This document shows positions 1-11,033 of a stretch of DNA of 64,000 nucleotides, piece by piece. The notes beneath the pieces were generated by a model that was given only the letters and a program-made list of their open reading frames with translations, did no database searches and had not been told where the DNA came from. A program made the position numbers and the translations under genes. Source of the DNA: Juglans regia (taxonomy: Eukaryota; Streptophyta; Magnoliopsida; Fagales; Juglandaceae); NCBI RefSeq assembly GCF_001411555.2, contig NC_049909.1, positions 12,954,686 through 13,018,685 of the forward strand, given 5' to 3'. Every line of letters starts with the position of its first letter. The first letter of the stretch is position 1.

Positions 1-1496
1 CTTTTAAGGTTGATTGCACTTAAAAAAAAAAAAAAAAAAACCCTTGCACGAGACTCGCACCCAGCTTTGAAGCTTGCACAAATTATTTTCCTTGGCCAAA
101 ATAAACTAAAAGTGAACTATTCTTAAGAATGAATATGCAATCACATAAAAACTCACACAAGATACCACTGTAGCTATTAATCGCAGGTTTTCTACCCGGA
201 AAATTAAACTAAATGTCAAATTTGAATTTGCTCCTGATACGGATCTTTGTCCAACATGATCACAAATCTATCATTTCTGAAGTTGATTCAAAGTTGAAAC
301 CATATTACTGCTATCATAATTTTGACAGACATACTGAATATTGACTGATCCTATATTTCAATGAAGGACCAAATAATTAAAGCCCTCTTTTGCACTTCAT
401 GCGTACGTGTTGTGTTCTTAATCACTCAATTGGAGATCATACAGAATTTGCACACTAGTCCCGATCGATCCTATATTGCGTGTTTCCTTTATGCTGTGTT
501 ATGTGAAGTTGTCAACTTGCATCTGTATTGGGTGTATGTTAATGGTAAAAAGTTGCACAACATGTCGAAACGGGAAAAAAAGTCATTTATGGGCCTTTAA
601 AGCAGTTCAAGACTAGATGAGACTGTTCGGAGTCCACGATAGTGGTCCAGAGCCGTGGTATGGTGCTCGTGTGTACATCCATAACAATTAATAGAAATTA
701 AATACAAGAAATATAAATAGAGATGGTGGGACATAGATTTACATGGTTCAGTACAGAACCTATGTCACGGATCGTATGTAGGGTAAATCTAATATAATAT
801 AATTATTTTATAATCTCTCATTTGTTTTTATACAATGAAATCAGATACCTCTTTTCTAGATAAGATCATATTTTGGAGTTCTTGTTCTAAGGTTGAAGGT
901 GACCACTCATGTATTCTCGTTCGTTCCCTTAGCTGTCTAGAAGTCACTATTAAAATATTTAATTTTTTATTTAATTTAATTTTTTTATTTAATAGTTAAA
1001 AAAGTCACTATTAATATATTAGTATTTTTTTATTTTTAGAAATATTTAAACATGTTTAAAAAATATTTAAAATAAAAATAAAAAATATATATAATTTACA
1101 TTAAGGACATACCAAATAGATAAATTAAAAGAGCATAATAGCACTACCCACTTTAGAAAATGCTAATCAAACCGACGGACGGATGCAATATTTCGTGTCG
1201 TCTTTTTTTTTTTTTTTTTTTTTTTAATGTTAAAAACAAAAAGGACAAAATGAACTTATCGATGAATGGATACCATAGCACTATCCAACTTTTTCCCTTC
1301 CTATCACAGTTTTCTGTACCAATTCATGACAAGTACATGAACCGAATACAATTTTAGAATAAATTTTAGAATAAATATAGATAAAAATTATTATTGAAAA
1401 CATCCATTTCAAATCTTTTAACTCTTCAGAGAATCCGTTCATCTTTTAATATTTTATCCCATCTTGAAACGGGACGCCAGGTTGTAAATGTTTTAC
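1..1496. other. A/T-rich intergenic DNA with possible old LTR debris
   Basis: No convincing gene. Around 710-790 the wording (a TTTACATGGTTCAGTA-like stretch followed by CCTATGTCAC) resembles conserved parts of plant copia LTRs, so 600-960 may be an LTR relic. Homopolymer runs lie at 21-40 (A) and about 1202-1225 (T). The small open frames at 361-600 and 1160-1357 look like chance: no domain, and the second is largely a T-run translated as Phe. Confidence 0.4.
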
Positions 1497-1499
1497 TAA

Positions 1500-1706
1500 G
1501 GCCTCATTTAGATAGTGAGATCATGAGATGAAATGAGATGATTTTATATGAAAATTAAAAATTAAATAAAATATTATTTTTTAATATTATTATTGTTTAG
1601 AGATTTGAAAAAATTATATTATTTATTATATTATATATAAGAATTTGAAAAAATTGTAACGATGAGATGAGATGAAATTTAACTTTTTTTGTATCCAAAT
1701 AAAACC
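1500..1706. mobile_element. PIF/Harbinger-like MITE (family A)
   Basis: A 207-bp element with imperfect terminal inverted repeats (left GGCCTCATTTAGATA, right end in reverse complement GGTTTTATTTGGATA) flanked by a TAA duplication at 1497-1499 and 1707-1709. The interior carries GAGATGA repeats and A/T-rich filler. The same family recurs at 2243, 2589, 6411 and 43352. Confidence 0.75.
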
Positions 1707-1995
1707 TAAGTGATGGATCAGTTGAAACCATCGCCAAAAAACAATCTTCATTTGTTCGAAAATTTCAAACAATGTGAGGTCAATGTGAGGAGGTATTGAT
1801 CCTTTTTTTAGTTCTTTCTTCTTATTCTGAAATTAATGTAAGATACATTATTTCATGTAAGCTGTTCTTTTCTCCAATCTAGCTAGGATTGGAGGGAGAC
1901 TTGGAGTGACATAAACTGTTAATATTCTAATGTTTTTGTCAAGATCGTGTGAGATAATGCTCTAGTAGTTATGAAATGATTGATATGATAATTTG

Positions 1996-2501
1996 GCTCT
2001 GATACCATAATATAATATAATTTAAAGAAAGAGTTTGCTACAAATTAATTTTCATAAGTTAAGGTAAGAGAAAAATTATATTTCCAAACGAACAATATAA
2101 TTAATGTAGGGTGGGTGCAAGCTGTGACCACCCGCTATTCAATCCTAATTCACATCGACTCGTAAGTAAACAAACTCTTCCTAAAATTATTTATAAAATG
2201 CAATTTCAACTTATAATTAGTTAATATGGAATTTAACACAAAGTGGCCCCGTTTGGATAGTGAAATGAGATGATTTCAGATAAAAGTTTAAAGTTGAATA
2301 AAATATTGTTAGAATATTATTTTTAATATTATTATTATTTTAAAATTTGAAAATGTTAAATTGCTATTTTATTTTGTGTGAAAATTTAAAAAAATTATAA
2401 TAATGATATGAGATGAGATCAAACCGTTTCTGTATCTAAATAGGACTCAATTAATGTGAGAGATTTATTTTTCCTTTTCCATGTGGGATTGAGGCATTAC
2501 A
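1996..2501 (-). mobile_element. LTR remnant with tRNA-Met primer-binding site
   Basis: On the minus strand TGGTATCAGAGC (1996-2007) exactly matches the initiator tRNA-Met primer-binding site used by most plant LTR retrotransposons. The stretch before it, starting TGTAATGCCTCAATCCCACA at 2501, looks like its 5' LTR. A family A MITE (2243-2450) has inserted in that LTR. No gag or pol frame follows on the 1-1990 side, so this is a remnant or a TRIM-sized element. Confidence 0.5.
2243..2450. mobile_element. MITE (family A) inside an LTR remnant
   Basis: Left end GGCCCCGTTTGGATAGTG and right end in reverse complement GAGTCCTATTTAGATACAG are imperfect inverted repeats. GAGATGA motifs lie inside each end. 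I could not fix a clean target duplication, so the boundaries are good to about 5 bp. Confidence 0.6.
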
Positions 2502-2588
2502 TGAAGTGAGATGCTGATAAAAATTTAGCTCATTTTAACCGATGTTAATATTAATTCTTCCCATAACTTGAGGATTAATATCAACTTA

Positions 2589-2820
2589 GGGCTCGTATGG
2601 ATTCAGAGACTGTTTCATTTTATCACATCTCATCTAATTTCATTATTACCAATTTTTTCAAATTCTCACACAAAATATAATAAACAATTCAACTTTTTCA
2701 AATCTTAATTCTATTTTTTCAAATCTCAAAATAATAATAATATTAAAAAATAATATTCTAATAATATTTTATTCAACTTTCAACTTTTATCTAAAACCAT
2801 CTAATCGTCCAAACCAGGCC
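2589..2820. mobile_element. MITE (family A) with TTA duplication
   Basis: A 232-bp element starting GGGCTCGTATGGATTC and ending with the inverted form CGTCCAAACCAGGCC. TTA lies on both sides (2586-2588 and 2821-2823). The interior has CATCTCATC-type repeats and A/T filler, as in the copy at 1500. Confidence 0.75.
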
Positions 2821-2823
2821 TTA

Positions 2824-3775
2824 GACTTTTGCATCTCGCCATTAATTTGCTCCCTGGAAAAGGGATATGGTGCTTGTGCGACTCTTTTATTTGCAATTTT
2901 TTCTTTTTCTCAATTACCCTATGGTTGATCCAACTTACTCCTATTTTCTCGCATCTGTTTCGCATAATGGATGCCCCATATGTCATGGCTATCAATGATT
3001 TTTTCTGCGCTTTGTTATGCCTAAAGTTTTCTGGAGCTCTAGATTACTTCCACACCACCCATAAAAAAAACAATCTGCCATCTTTCCGGAGCTTCCCCTT
3101 TGGTTTTCTTTGCAGGCCCTATTGATGTCCTTTTATCACTTCAAAAAATAGCAATGACTCTCTTCAATATAGATTTTTATTTTATTATCTCCAGTCACAC
3201 TTGTTGATGTGGTACCATTTGAACTGATTGTTCATTTAAGTGGTTAACATATAACCAATTAAAATGTGTCGCAACAGCAAGTGTAATTGAAGATGATAAA
3301 ATCTAGAATGAAAGAACAACATTTATCTCAACTAAATGTTTTGAAAGTTCACTCAGAGGGAACATGGGGGGGTATGTAGAATGGAACATCTGGATGTTCA
3401 AGATACTCAAGATTGCAAAGCACATGCACATGCACACGCATAAGAGAAGGGTTTCAGCCTTTATCCATGGATTTAACATACTAATTTCAAGAGTAAGTGC
3501 ACAAATGCTTGCTATTTTGGAGGCAAAACAAGAGAAAAAGTACTCAAACCGTACAATTTTACTGGTCATGGTATTAACTTTTATGAACCACCCACCAGAA
3601 ACTCAGAACTACAAAAAGGAATTTAGTTAAGAACCTAGTCCAGAAAATCTTCATCTAAGAATGATGTCAGTTCTCTTATGCAATGAGTAGGAATAAATAA
3701 CTCCCTACATTGCGTTGAACAACTTTGATTGTAAGAGAGAACTTACGATTGGGCACACTCCTCATGGTATAAGGG
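2824..3775. other. Intergenic DNA downstream of the PPR gene
   Basis: No conserved gene seen. It should contain the 3' UTR of the minus-strand PPR gene that ends at 3776. Open frames here (2829-3125, 3303-3569, 3364-3630) have no recognisable domain, and two of them overlap on opposite strands. Confidence 0.5.
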
Positions 3776-5659
3776 TCATGAAGTCGCATTGCCGTTCCCT
3801 GTGGAACCAAAAAGTTCGGTGATTTCACCATGCATTCGAATATGATGAGGGCACTTGAAGAGGAGATCCTTGGCCTCAGAGTGTCTCCCTTCTTGGAAGA
3901 ATGATTTGAAAACATGAAGGTAAGCAGAAGAGGATGGATATTCCTTCACACTCAATGCCTTAAAATATTCCATGGCATTTTCCACAGTCCCAAACTTTGA
4001 GATATATTGGACAAACGGTTCTGGGAAAGGTGAGTAATTTTGCTTCTTCATCAAATGAAGCAGGTTCAGTGCTTCTTCAAGTTTCCTTACACTAAGAAGC
4101 TTTTCGATCATATTTTTATATGTAGCTTGCCAAGGTCGTACACGTGACTTATTCACCATCCCCACAAGCCATTTGTATGCGCCATCTATTCTCGTCTGAG
4201 TAAGGAAACCATTTAATATGACATCCAACAGATCAGCATCGACATCAATGTTCTTCTCTATCATCTTTGCCAAACACATTAGTGCCTTTTCAACTTCATT
4301 GGCTGCACAGAGTCCTTGAATCAAAATGGTCCAAGTCTTAATATCGGGAAGGCATCCTTGTGCTTCCATCTCATCCAGCACCTTACAAGCTTTTTCAAAC
4401 CTACTTGTCTTACAAAGTCCGAAAACCACCTGGCTGTATGTAATGTTATCAGGTGGATACCCTGCATTTCTCATAACCTTCATAACATTTTCTGCCTCAT
4501 CAAACCTCCCTGCATTTGTCAACGACCTATGAATCCCATCGTAAACGGCTTTGGAGAGAGTATGCCCCGTTGACTCATAATTCTTCGCAACTCTAAACAC
4601 CAAGTCCAAATTTGGGTTATCCCCAGCTGATATGCTTCTCAAAAGCATGCCGCAGTCCTGAACGGAGGGCTTAAATGGACCATCCATCATAAACTCGTAA
4701 AGCTTCACCGCATCCTCCATCATCTTGTTTTTCTGAAACAGCCTTGAGATCTTTATGTAAGTGTTAAAATCCATGTCATGACCCACATCCTTCATCTCCT
4801 CAACAACACTCCAAAACAGCTCAATTGAATCTTCCCTACCAAGAACCCTAGCAATAGCATTATAAGACATTGTGTTGTGTTCATAACCATTACACTGGCC
4901 TGCCCAATGAAAAAATTTCAAAGCTTTCGAAGGGTAATTACGAAGTTCCTTCAATATACGTATCATAAAGTTATTGCATAAAAAAATTTTGAGCTCCCCC
5001 AATTCAAGTTCAACCTCATCACTCCACTCTGACTCCAAAACAATATGAACCACCTTCTTCACAAAATTCTCCCTGGCATTCTCTACACGCATACTATTAT
5101 AAAAATGGCTCAAAGCCGCTGCATCACCAGGCATCTTAGCCTTCTTTAACTGCCCCAAAATTCTCAAATAGGTGTCCTTATCGACATAAAACCCGTGCTC
5201 TTTCATTTTCCTTAGTGTGATCCAAAACTGCTTCATTGACCGTTTGTTTACCAAAATCCTAAGCATTAAGCTATACACCGAATAACTGGGTCTAAACCCA
5301 GTTTTCTCACAGACCCAGTTGAAAAAACCCGCGGCCTTTTCTGGGTCTTTATCGAGTTTTTTCTTCAAAACGTAAATAACTGTTTCGTGTGTCAGCGGTT
5401 GATTCAATTTTTCTAACTCGCGTTCGAACTCATCAGACCAATCGTTTGCCAGTAGGTGGTCCACGACCGTATTTGGTTTCGACGAGAAGAACAGCTTTTG
5501 ATGGGTACAGAGGAAGAGGGAACTATAAAAAGATGGATGGGAAATAGAGCGATAGAAGTGAATCACCTGACTGGCGACAGGCCGAGTTGCGGGAGACCCT
5601 ATGGAGAGGAGCGAGCTAAGAAGTCTGAGTGATGTAAGGCTTGCCTTTGCTCGGTTCAT
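3776..5659 (-). CDS. P-class pentatricopeptide repeat protein, probably mitochondrial
   Basis: An intact, intronless 627-residue frame with ATG at 5659 and TGA at 3776-3778. Residues 1 to about 60 are rich in Ser, Arg and Leu with few acids, as in a mitochondrial presequence. Degenerate 35-residue PPR helices follow over about 122-170, 262-330 and 370-560; the clearest run is about 370-480 (YDGIHRSLTNAGRFDEAE, ITYSQVVFGLCKTSRFEKAC, KTWTILIQGLCAANEVEKAL). The segments at about 74-122 and 212-259 (WSDEF.../WSDEV... then FFNW/FFHW) look like an internal duplication. There is no E, DYW or SMR extension, so it is P-class. Such proteins bind organellar RNA and assist splicing, stability or translation; the target cannot be read from sequence. 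From memory the family may be that of Arabidopsis At3g48250 (BIR6) or At5g15980. Length is normal for the class. Confidence 0.93.
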   Translation of the reverse strand: MNRAKASLTSLRLLSSLLSIGSPATRPVASQVIHFYRSISHPSFYSSLFLCTHQKLFFSSKPNTVVDHLLANDWSDEFERELEKLNQPLTHETVIYVLKKKLDKDPEKAAGFFNWVCEKTGFRPSYSVYSLMLRILVNKRSMKQFWITLRKMKEHGFYVDKDTYLRILGQLKKAKMPGDAAALSHFYNSMRVENARENFVKKVVHIVLESEWSDEVELELGELKIFLCNNFMIRILKELRNYPSKALKFFHWAGQCNGYEHNTMSYNAIARVLGREDSIELFWSVVEEMKDVGHDMDFNTYIKISRLFQKNKMMEDAVKLYEFMMDGPFKPSVQDCGMLLRSISAGDNPNLDLVFRVAKNYESTGHTLSKAVYDGIHRSLTNAGRFDEAENVMKVMRNAGYPPDNITYSQVVFGLCKTSRFEKACKVLDEMEAQGCLPDIKTWTILIQGLCAANEVEKALMCLAKMIEKNIDVDADLLDVILNGFLTQTRIDGAYKWLVGMVNKSRVRPWQATYKNMIEKLLSVRKLEEALNLLHLMKKQNYSPFPEPFVQYISKFGTVENAMEYFKALSVKEYPSSSAYLHVFKSFFQEGRHSEAKDLLFKCPHHIRMHGEITELFGSTGNGNATS

Positions 5660-5952
5660 GGCGGCTCATGTTTCAAGCTTACGTTCTACAGAGAAGAAAA
5701 GCTTCGAACGTCGATTGGAGTGATTCCTCCAGTGTTCGAAAGCTCTGGAGTCTGGATACTACGAAAATGTCCGGTTTTAATTGGATAGACCCGGGTCCAA
5801 ATTTGCAAAACTAGTCTAAAAGAGCATGTTTGGTTACATAATTTCGGAAAATAGTTTTTTATTTTTATTCCCAAACATAATGCATCTACGGTATAAAAAT
5901 TCTTAGAATACTCAAAAAAAAAAAAAAAACAACAGTCACTTGGATTAGGGCT
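5660..5952 (-). promoter_or_regulatory. PPR 5' flank, truncated by a retrotransposon
   Basis: Only 293 bp separate the PPR start codon from the target duplication of the gypsy element. The native core promoter and 5' UTR must lie here, or the adjoining LTR must supply part of them. No strong TATA box was recognised. Confidence 0.4.
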
Positions 5953-5957
5953 ACCAC

Positions 5958-6395
5958 GGTGATGGATCCTTTTGCTCGATTGCTTCGAGGTAGTCACCCT
6001 CCAAGTACAAGATCAAGAATGAGAGAGAGAGATGATTGTACTAAATCCTAAAGTTGGCCTCCATTCCAACTCATGGATGCTTTTATACTGTGTAATCAAA
6101 ATGTAAGTCAAAATGGTTGCATATCACAATTCATATTTACAGTTCAAGCTTATTTCTTCAAAACGACAACACCCTACCTCTTAACCAAACGATGTTGTTC
6201 TACTTATGTACAACACACCCACATAAAATATACTAATAAAACGATAATGTATCACATTTCACTAACTAACTAAACTGCCATCCATGATCTTGACTTCATA
6301 AGCTCTGCGACTCTTCTCCACACAACCTCTACTTCTATCATCAACCTCCACCACATAGCATTGCAGCTTAGACACACTTCTTTCAACCCATAACA
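5958..6395 (-). repeat. 3' LTR of the gypsy element
   Basis: A 438-bp direct repeat of 12071-12538. Compared with the other LTR it lacks 11 bp near 5977 and a longer piece of the GAGACAGAG-rich tract near 6020. It lies 294 bp upstream of the PPR start codon and reads towards it. Confidence 0.92.
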
Positions 6396-6410
6396 TACCC
6401 TCCCCCTTTA
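6396..6410 (-). promoter_or_regulatory. Polypurine tract of the gypsy element
   Basis: In element orientation TAAAGGGGGAGGGTA directly precedes the TG of the 3' LTR, the expected place for the plus-strand primer. A MITE separates it from the end of pol; without the MITE the pol stop codon and the tract would overlap or abut. Confidence 0.8.
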
Positions 6411-6623
6411 GGAGACGTTTGGATTCGAAGATGATTTGAGATGAGCTGAGATGAGCTGAGATGGATTGTGAATAGTAATGAGATGAGTTGTGAATAGTAG
6501 TGAGATTTATGAGTTAAAGTTGCTAAATAGTAGTGAGATGAGTTGAGATGAGTTGAGATGAGTTGAGATGAGCTGAGATGAGTTGAGATGAGCTGAGATC
6601 ACTTACGAATCCAAACGAATCCC
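6411..6623. mobile_element. MITE (family A) between gypsy pol and polypurine tract
   Basis: Inverted ends GGAGACGTTTGGATTCG and, in reverse complement, GGGATTCGTTTGGATTCG. The interior is made of GATGAGTTGA and GATGAGCTGA units plus TGAATAGTAGTGAGA. Removing it joins AAGTA to AAAGGGGG, which restores a plausible stop codon next to the polypurine tract and shows it inserted after the gypsy element. Confidence 0.75.
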
Positions 6624-9600
6624 TACTTCTGCGCAAGGTGAGGAAACCTGTCACAAAGCTGCCAATAAGACTCCCAAGTAGCATCTTCTACTCCAGCTCC
6701 TTTCCACTAAATCAAGACCACCACAACTCTATTATTAAGCTTTCTACTTCTGCGTTGTAAAATACAATTAGGTTCTGGTACTAACTCTCCTTGTAAATTG
6801 ACTAGTGGCAATGTTGATAAGGGAAGAATGTTGGCCCACTTTTTTCTTCAAACAAGAGACATGGAAGACTGGATGGAGGGAAGAATGTTGAGGCAATTCA
6901 AGCTTGTAAGCCACCTAGCCAATCCTCTTTATGATATGGAATGACCCATAGAACCTAGGAGACAATTTCAAGTTTCCCCTAACTACCAAGGACTATTGTT
7001 TGTATGGTTGCAACCTGAGAAATACCCAATCAACAACCTCGAACTCCCTTTCAGTTCTACTCTTGTCAGCCTGATGCTTCATTCTTTCCAGAGCAGCACC
7101 CAAATTAAGCTTCAATGTAGACAATATCTCCCCCCTGGTCCTTAGCACCTCATATACTGCTTGATTAACAGTTAAACTAGGAATATATGATTGGAGTTTA
7201 GTTGGGAATCTGCCATAAACCACTTCATAGGGAGTGAGTTTTGTAAAGGTGTGAAAGGTGGTGTTATACCACCACTCAGCTAAGGTTAACCAGTCAAACC
7301 ATGAACTTGGCTTGTCTCCTGTAAAACTCCTCATAAAATGTTCCAAACATTTGTTAACTGCCTTGGTTTAACCATCACTCTAAGGATGGTATGCATATGA
7401 ATAAGAGAGAGTTACTCCTTGTAGCCTGAATAACTCTTTTCCAAATAAATTAGTGAAAGTAGCCCCTCTATCCAAATAAATATTGATACCACTTTTGCTA
7501 CTGTGAAGGGGTGTTTTAAGGCCATAAAATGTGAATACTTAGACTATCTATCCACAATAACCATAACAACATAATACCCTTTTGAAAGATATTTTGGGGC
7601 ACAAGTAATGGTTGTAGTAACCAATAGGATGTATGTTCTCTACCTTATTCCTTTGACATACTTCACATTCTTTAATATAATTCTTCACTTCCCGCTTCAA
7701 GCCAGGCCAATAAAAATCATGTCTAGCCCTCTGTAGCGACTTGTGAAAGCCAGAATGTCCAACAGATGGACTAGCATGTATGAAATTCAACACTATAAGC
7801 TTAAACTCAAGACAGTTTGGTATATAAATCGTCCATTTTCTAAACATAAATCCATGCTTAAGAGAAAAGGAAGAGGTGGAAGGAGAGCCTTCCTTCAATA
7901 GTAACAATTGTTGCTGAGCCAACACATCTGCTACATAAGCATGCTTCCATTCTTCTAACCAAACTAGGGTAGCATATGAAATAGCAGACAATGAAGCTGA
8001 ATCTTCTGGAGAGTCCCTTCGAGACAAAGCATCTACAAACTTGTTCTCAATATCCTTTTTATATTCAATGGAAAATTCATAGTCCAATAGCTTTGAAATC
8101 CATTTTTGTTTTACTATTGTACTCACATTTTGCTCCAACAATTACTTTAGACTAAGGTGGTCAGTTCTAATGACAAAAGCAGACCCCAACAAATAAGACC
8201 TCCACTTTTTTAAAGCCAACACTATAGTTAATAATTCTTTCTCGTAAGTAGAAAGTAGCAAATTCTTACCCTTGAGAGCTTGGCTAAGAAAAGCCAATGA
8301 TTTCTGATTCTACTTCAATACATCTCCTATCTCCACTTCACAAGCATCACATTCAATCACAAACTTTTGAGTAAAATCTGGCAAGGCTAGAATTGGAGGA
8401 CTAATAACAGCCTTCGGCAACTATTCAAATGCTACAATGGTTGCCTCTGACCATTGAAAAACATCCATCTTTAGTAAAGCAGTAAGTAGAGTAGCTATTT
8501 GGTCATAGTCACGAATGAACTTTATATAATATCCTGTCAATCCCAAAAAACCCCTCAAAACCTTAAGAGTTTTTGAAACTGGCCAGTTTACCATAGAATT
8601 TAACTTCTTGGGTCATCCCTCACACCCTCTTTAGAAATCAAATGACCCAAATACTCTATCTTTTGACATGCAAAGTGACACTTGGACTTTTTGGCAAACA
8701 CTGATTCTTCTATAAGATCTCCCAAACAGTGGACAAATGTAGCAAATTGGACTTGAGCTCCTTGTTGTAAACGAGAATATCTTCAAAGAACACGATTACA
8801 AATTGCCTCAAGAATGGTTTAAAAACATCATTCATAAGAGCTTGAAATGTTGAAGGAGCATTAGTGAGTCCAAATGGCATAAAAATGAACTCATAATGTC
8901 CCTCATGTGTTCTAAATGTTGTTTTATGCTCATCCTCGGCCCTCATTCTAATCTGATGATATCCAGATCTCAAATCTAATTTAGAAAAGACAGTAGAGCC
9001 AAATAGCTCATCTAGCAGCTCATCAACAACTGGTATAGGATACTTATATTTAATTGTGGCTTCGATAGTCCATACACATTCGAAGAACCATCTGACTTTC
9101 TTACTAGCAGAATAGGATAAGAGAATAGTGACTGACTTGGCCTTATGACACTAGACTTCAACAATTCAACAACAATCTTTTCAATCTCTATCTTCTGGTA
9201 ATAAGGATATCTATATGGTCTTAAACTCACAGGGAGTGCCTCATTCTTCAACACAATCTGATGGTCTCGAGACCTATGAGGAGGAAGGCCTTTAGGCTCA
9301 TAAAAAATGCCACTAAACTTCTGCAACAGCTCAGTGACTTCACCACAAGGAGTAGGTTGATCCTGAGTGTTTTCCATTGTCATCAATTGTAACCATAACC
9401 CTTTAAATCCCACCTTAGAAATGGTAGAGATTTCCTTATCATCAATCAACTCAATGGTAGAAGATATGATAACCTTAAGACATACAACCTTGCCTTCATA
9501 ACAGAACTCCATTTGAAGTTCAGTAAAATTCCACAATACAGATCCTAGTGACAAGAGCCACTGAATTCCCATCAACACATCACACCCACCCAATGTAAGT

Positions 9601-9866
9601 GCAAAAAAATCAACAATAAACTTAGTGCCTTGCATTTGTACCTCCACTGAAGTAGCTCTACCCATACTATTCAAATCTTCTCCATTAGCAACCCTAATTT
9701 GAATGAGCTGATCTTTCTGCACAACCAAACCACATTTAGTAACAACTAAAGTACCCTCAAAAGTGTGGTTACTACCAGTATCGATTAAAATCATCACTTT
9801 TTGTTTTTTAATTTGGCCAACAACCCTCATTGTCACAGGACTTGGAGTGCCAATAATAGCATGCAA
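6623..9866 (-). pseudogene. Gypsy pol: protease, RT, RNase H, integrase, chromodomain (broken)
   Basis: Reading down the minus strand. Protease has the active-site ILIDTGSNHTF near 9780. RT has LPPHRSRDHQIVL near 9275, the finger region ending [11 protein letters not shown] near 9090, then [10 protein letters not shown] and [13 protein letters not shown] (8973-8860). The catalytic box reads FFEDILVY instead of the usual F-x-DD, so one catalytic Asp is lost. RNase H (8150-8700) is broken by stops. Integrase keeps the HHCC finger (SVGHSGFHKSL ... CEVCQRNK, about 7650-7760). The integrase tail (KLSPRFYG, HPVFHVSCLKKK at 6990-6830) carries a TAG. A chromodomain ends it, with WKGAGVEDATWES near 6690. 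Many stops and shifts show it cannot encode a polyprotein. Confidence 0.88.
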
Positions 9867-9902
9867 AGAGATAGAAGCAACATCCCTATACTCTTCAGAT
9901 TC

Positions 9903-9999
9903 TCCATTTAATTCAACTTTATATTGATCCCCCCCCTGGCACGCGATTCATTCCATTTAATTCAACTTTATATTGATCCTTCCCCCCCCCCCCCTCTTC
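9903..9999. repeat. 28-bp direct repeat with C-tracts
   Basis: A 28-bp unit ending in TTATATTGATCC occurs at 9903-9930 and 9952-9979, offset 49 bp, each copy followed by a run of C (7-8 and about 13). It looks like a local duplication by slippage in dead gypsy sequence. C-run length here is prone to sequencing error. Confidence 0.7.
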
Positions 10000-10047
10000 A
10001 TTAATAGGGACATCCATATTTTCTAACAAATAACAATAGTGCTACAA

Positions 10048-11033
10048 GTAACCGTCGGGCATAACCGTTGGAGAATCGGTTAAAAAAACAGCCGATATAA
10101 TTTAAAAAAAAAACAGACGAAATGAGAGGGAAGGAGAGAAGAATTTGGATTTCAATAGTGCAATAGAAAACCAAAAAGGCTACTCTGCGTCATCGTCTTC
10201 TCTGGGTCTCTTTGTTCATGAATCATGGTATCTACTCAACCAGTTTGACAAAGAAGAAGGTATTTGAAGTTGCTAAAGCCCCACCCAAGGCTTGCTTTCC
10301 TCCTTCCACGTTCGAAAAGTAGTTCTCCATCTCTGTCTCTCTCTCAAGCCCAAATGAGATTCCTTTTTTATTTTTGTTTTCTATTCTCTATTTAAAACCC
10401 TGGATAAATTATGTACTTATCCTCTAAAATATTTTTAGGGGAATATTTTTTATGTGTTTGGTTTGCAATCCACTTTAGAGAAAACATTTGTATTGAGGAA
10501 TGTGATTGTGAAGGATTGTCTATCTCTGCTTTAAAACCAAAACAGAGGAAAATAAAAATGGGTATTAACGAACCCAGAATAATAGCTTTTAAATACAACC
10601 AAATTAATTATTTATTTATAAAATTATTATTCATTTGTGTCTTTTCTGCAGTCATTAAGAACTTGAGAGAAACATTTAGAGTATTTGAATCGATAAACAC
10701 TGGACAAAGTTTAATAATAGCAAATAAATAAATAAATAATGATAGAACTTTTAAAAGAACCTTGACTACTTTCTTTTCAGATTATGAGATATTTCTTTGA
10801 AATTTGTGTTTTTTTCAAAGCTTTGGAAGGTAGATTTTTTATGGTGCTTGGGGAAGATGATGGAACTTCTGTGCTTGGGGAGCATTTTTGTTTGAAAGTT
10901 AGAAATGAGAAGACTGAAGACCTTGAGAAGAAGATGAAGGAACGTTGAACCGTTTTGGAAAAAAATGAAACGATACCATTTTATTTAATGCCACATGGGA
11001 CATGGTTATCCAACGGTTTCCCCAGCCAGTTAC
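10048..11033. mobile_element. Non-autonomous inverted-repeat transposon, possibly carrying a captured gene piece
   Basis: A 986-bp insertion splits gypsy gag from protease. Its ends are imperfect inverted repeats: GTAACCGTCGGGCATAACCG on the left, GTAACTGGCTGGGGAAACCG on the right in reverse complement, both followed by TTGGA. No clear target duplication was found and the superfamily is open. Inside are two exon-like stretches on the plus strand: about 10220-10320 (frame containing TKKKVFEVAKAPPKACF) and about 10783-10947 after a TTTTCAG acceptor-like site (frame containing FFMVLGEDDGTSVLGEHF and ending TGA). These suggest a captured host fragment. I do not recognise the parent gene. Confidence 0.6.

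Noticed and set aside
361..600. 79-residue frame
   Set aside because: No domain; a chance frame in A/T-rich DNA near LTR debris.
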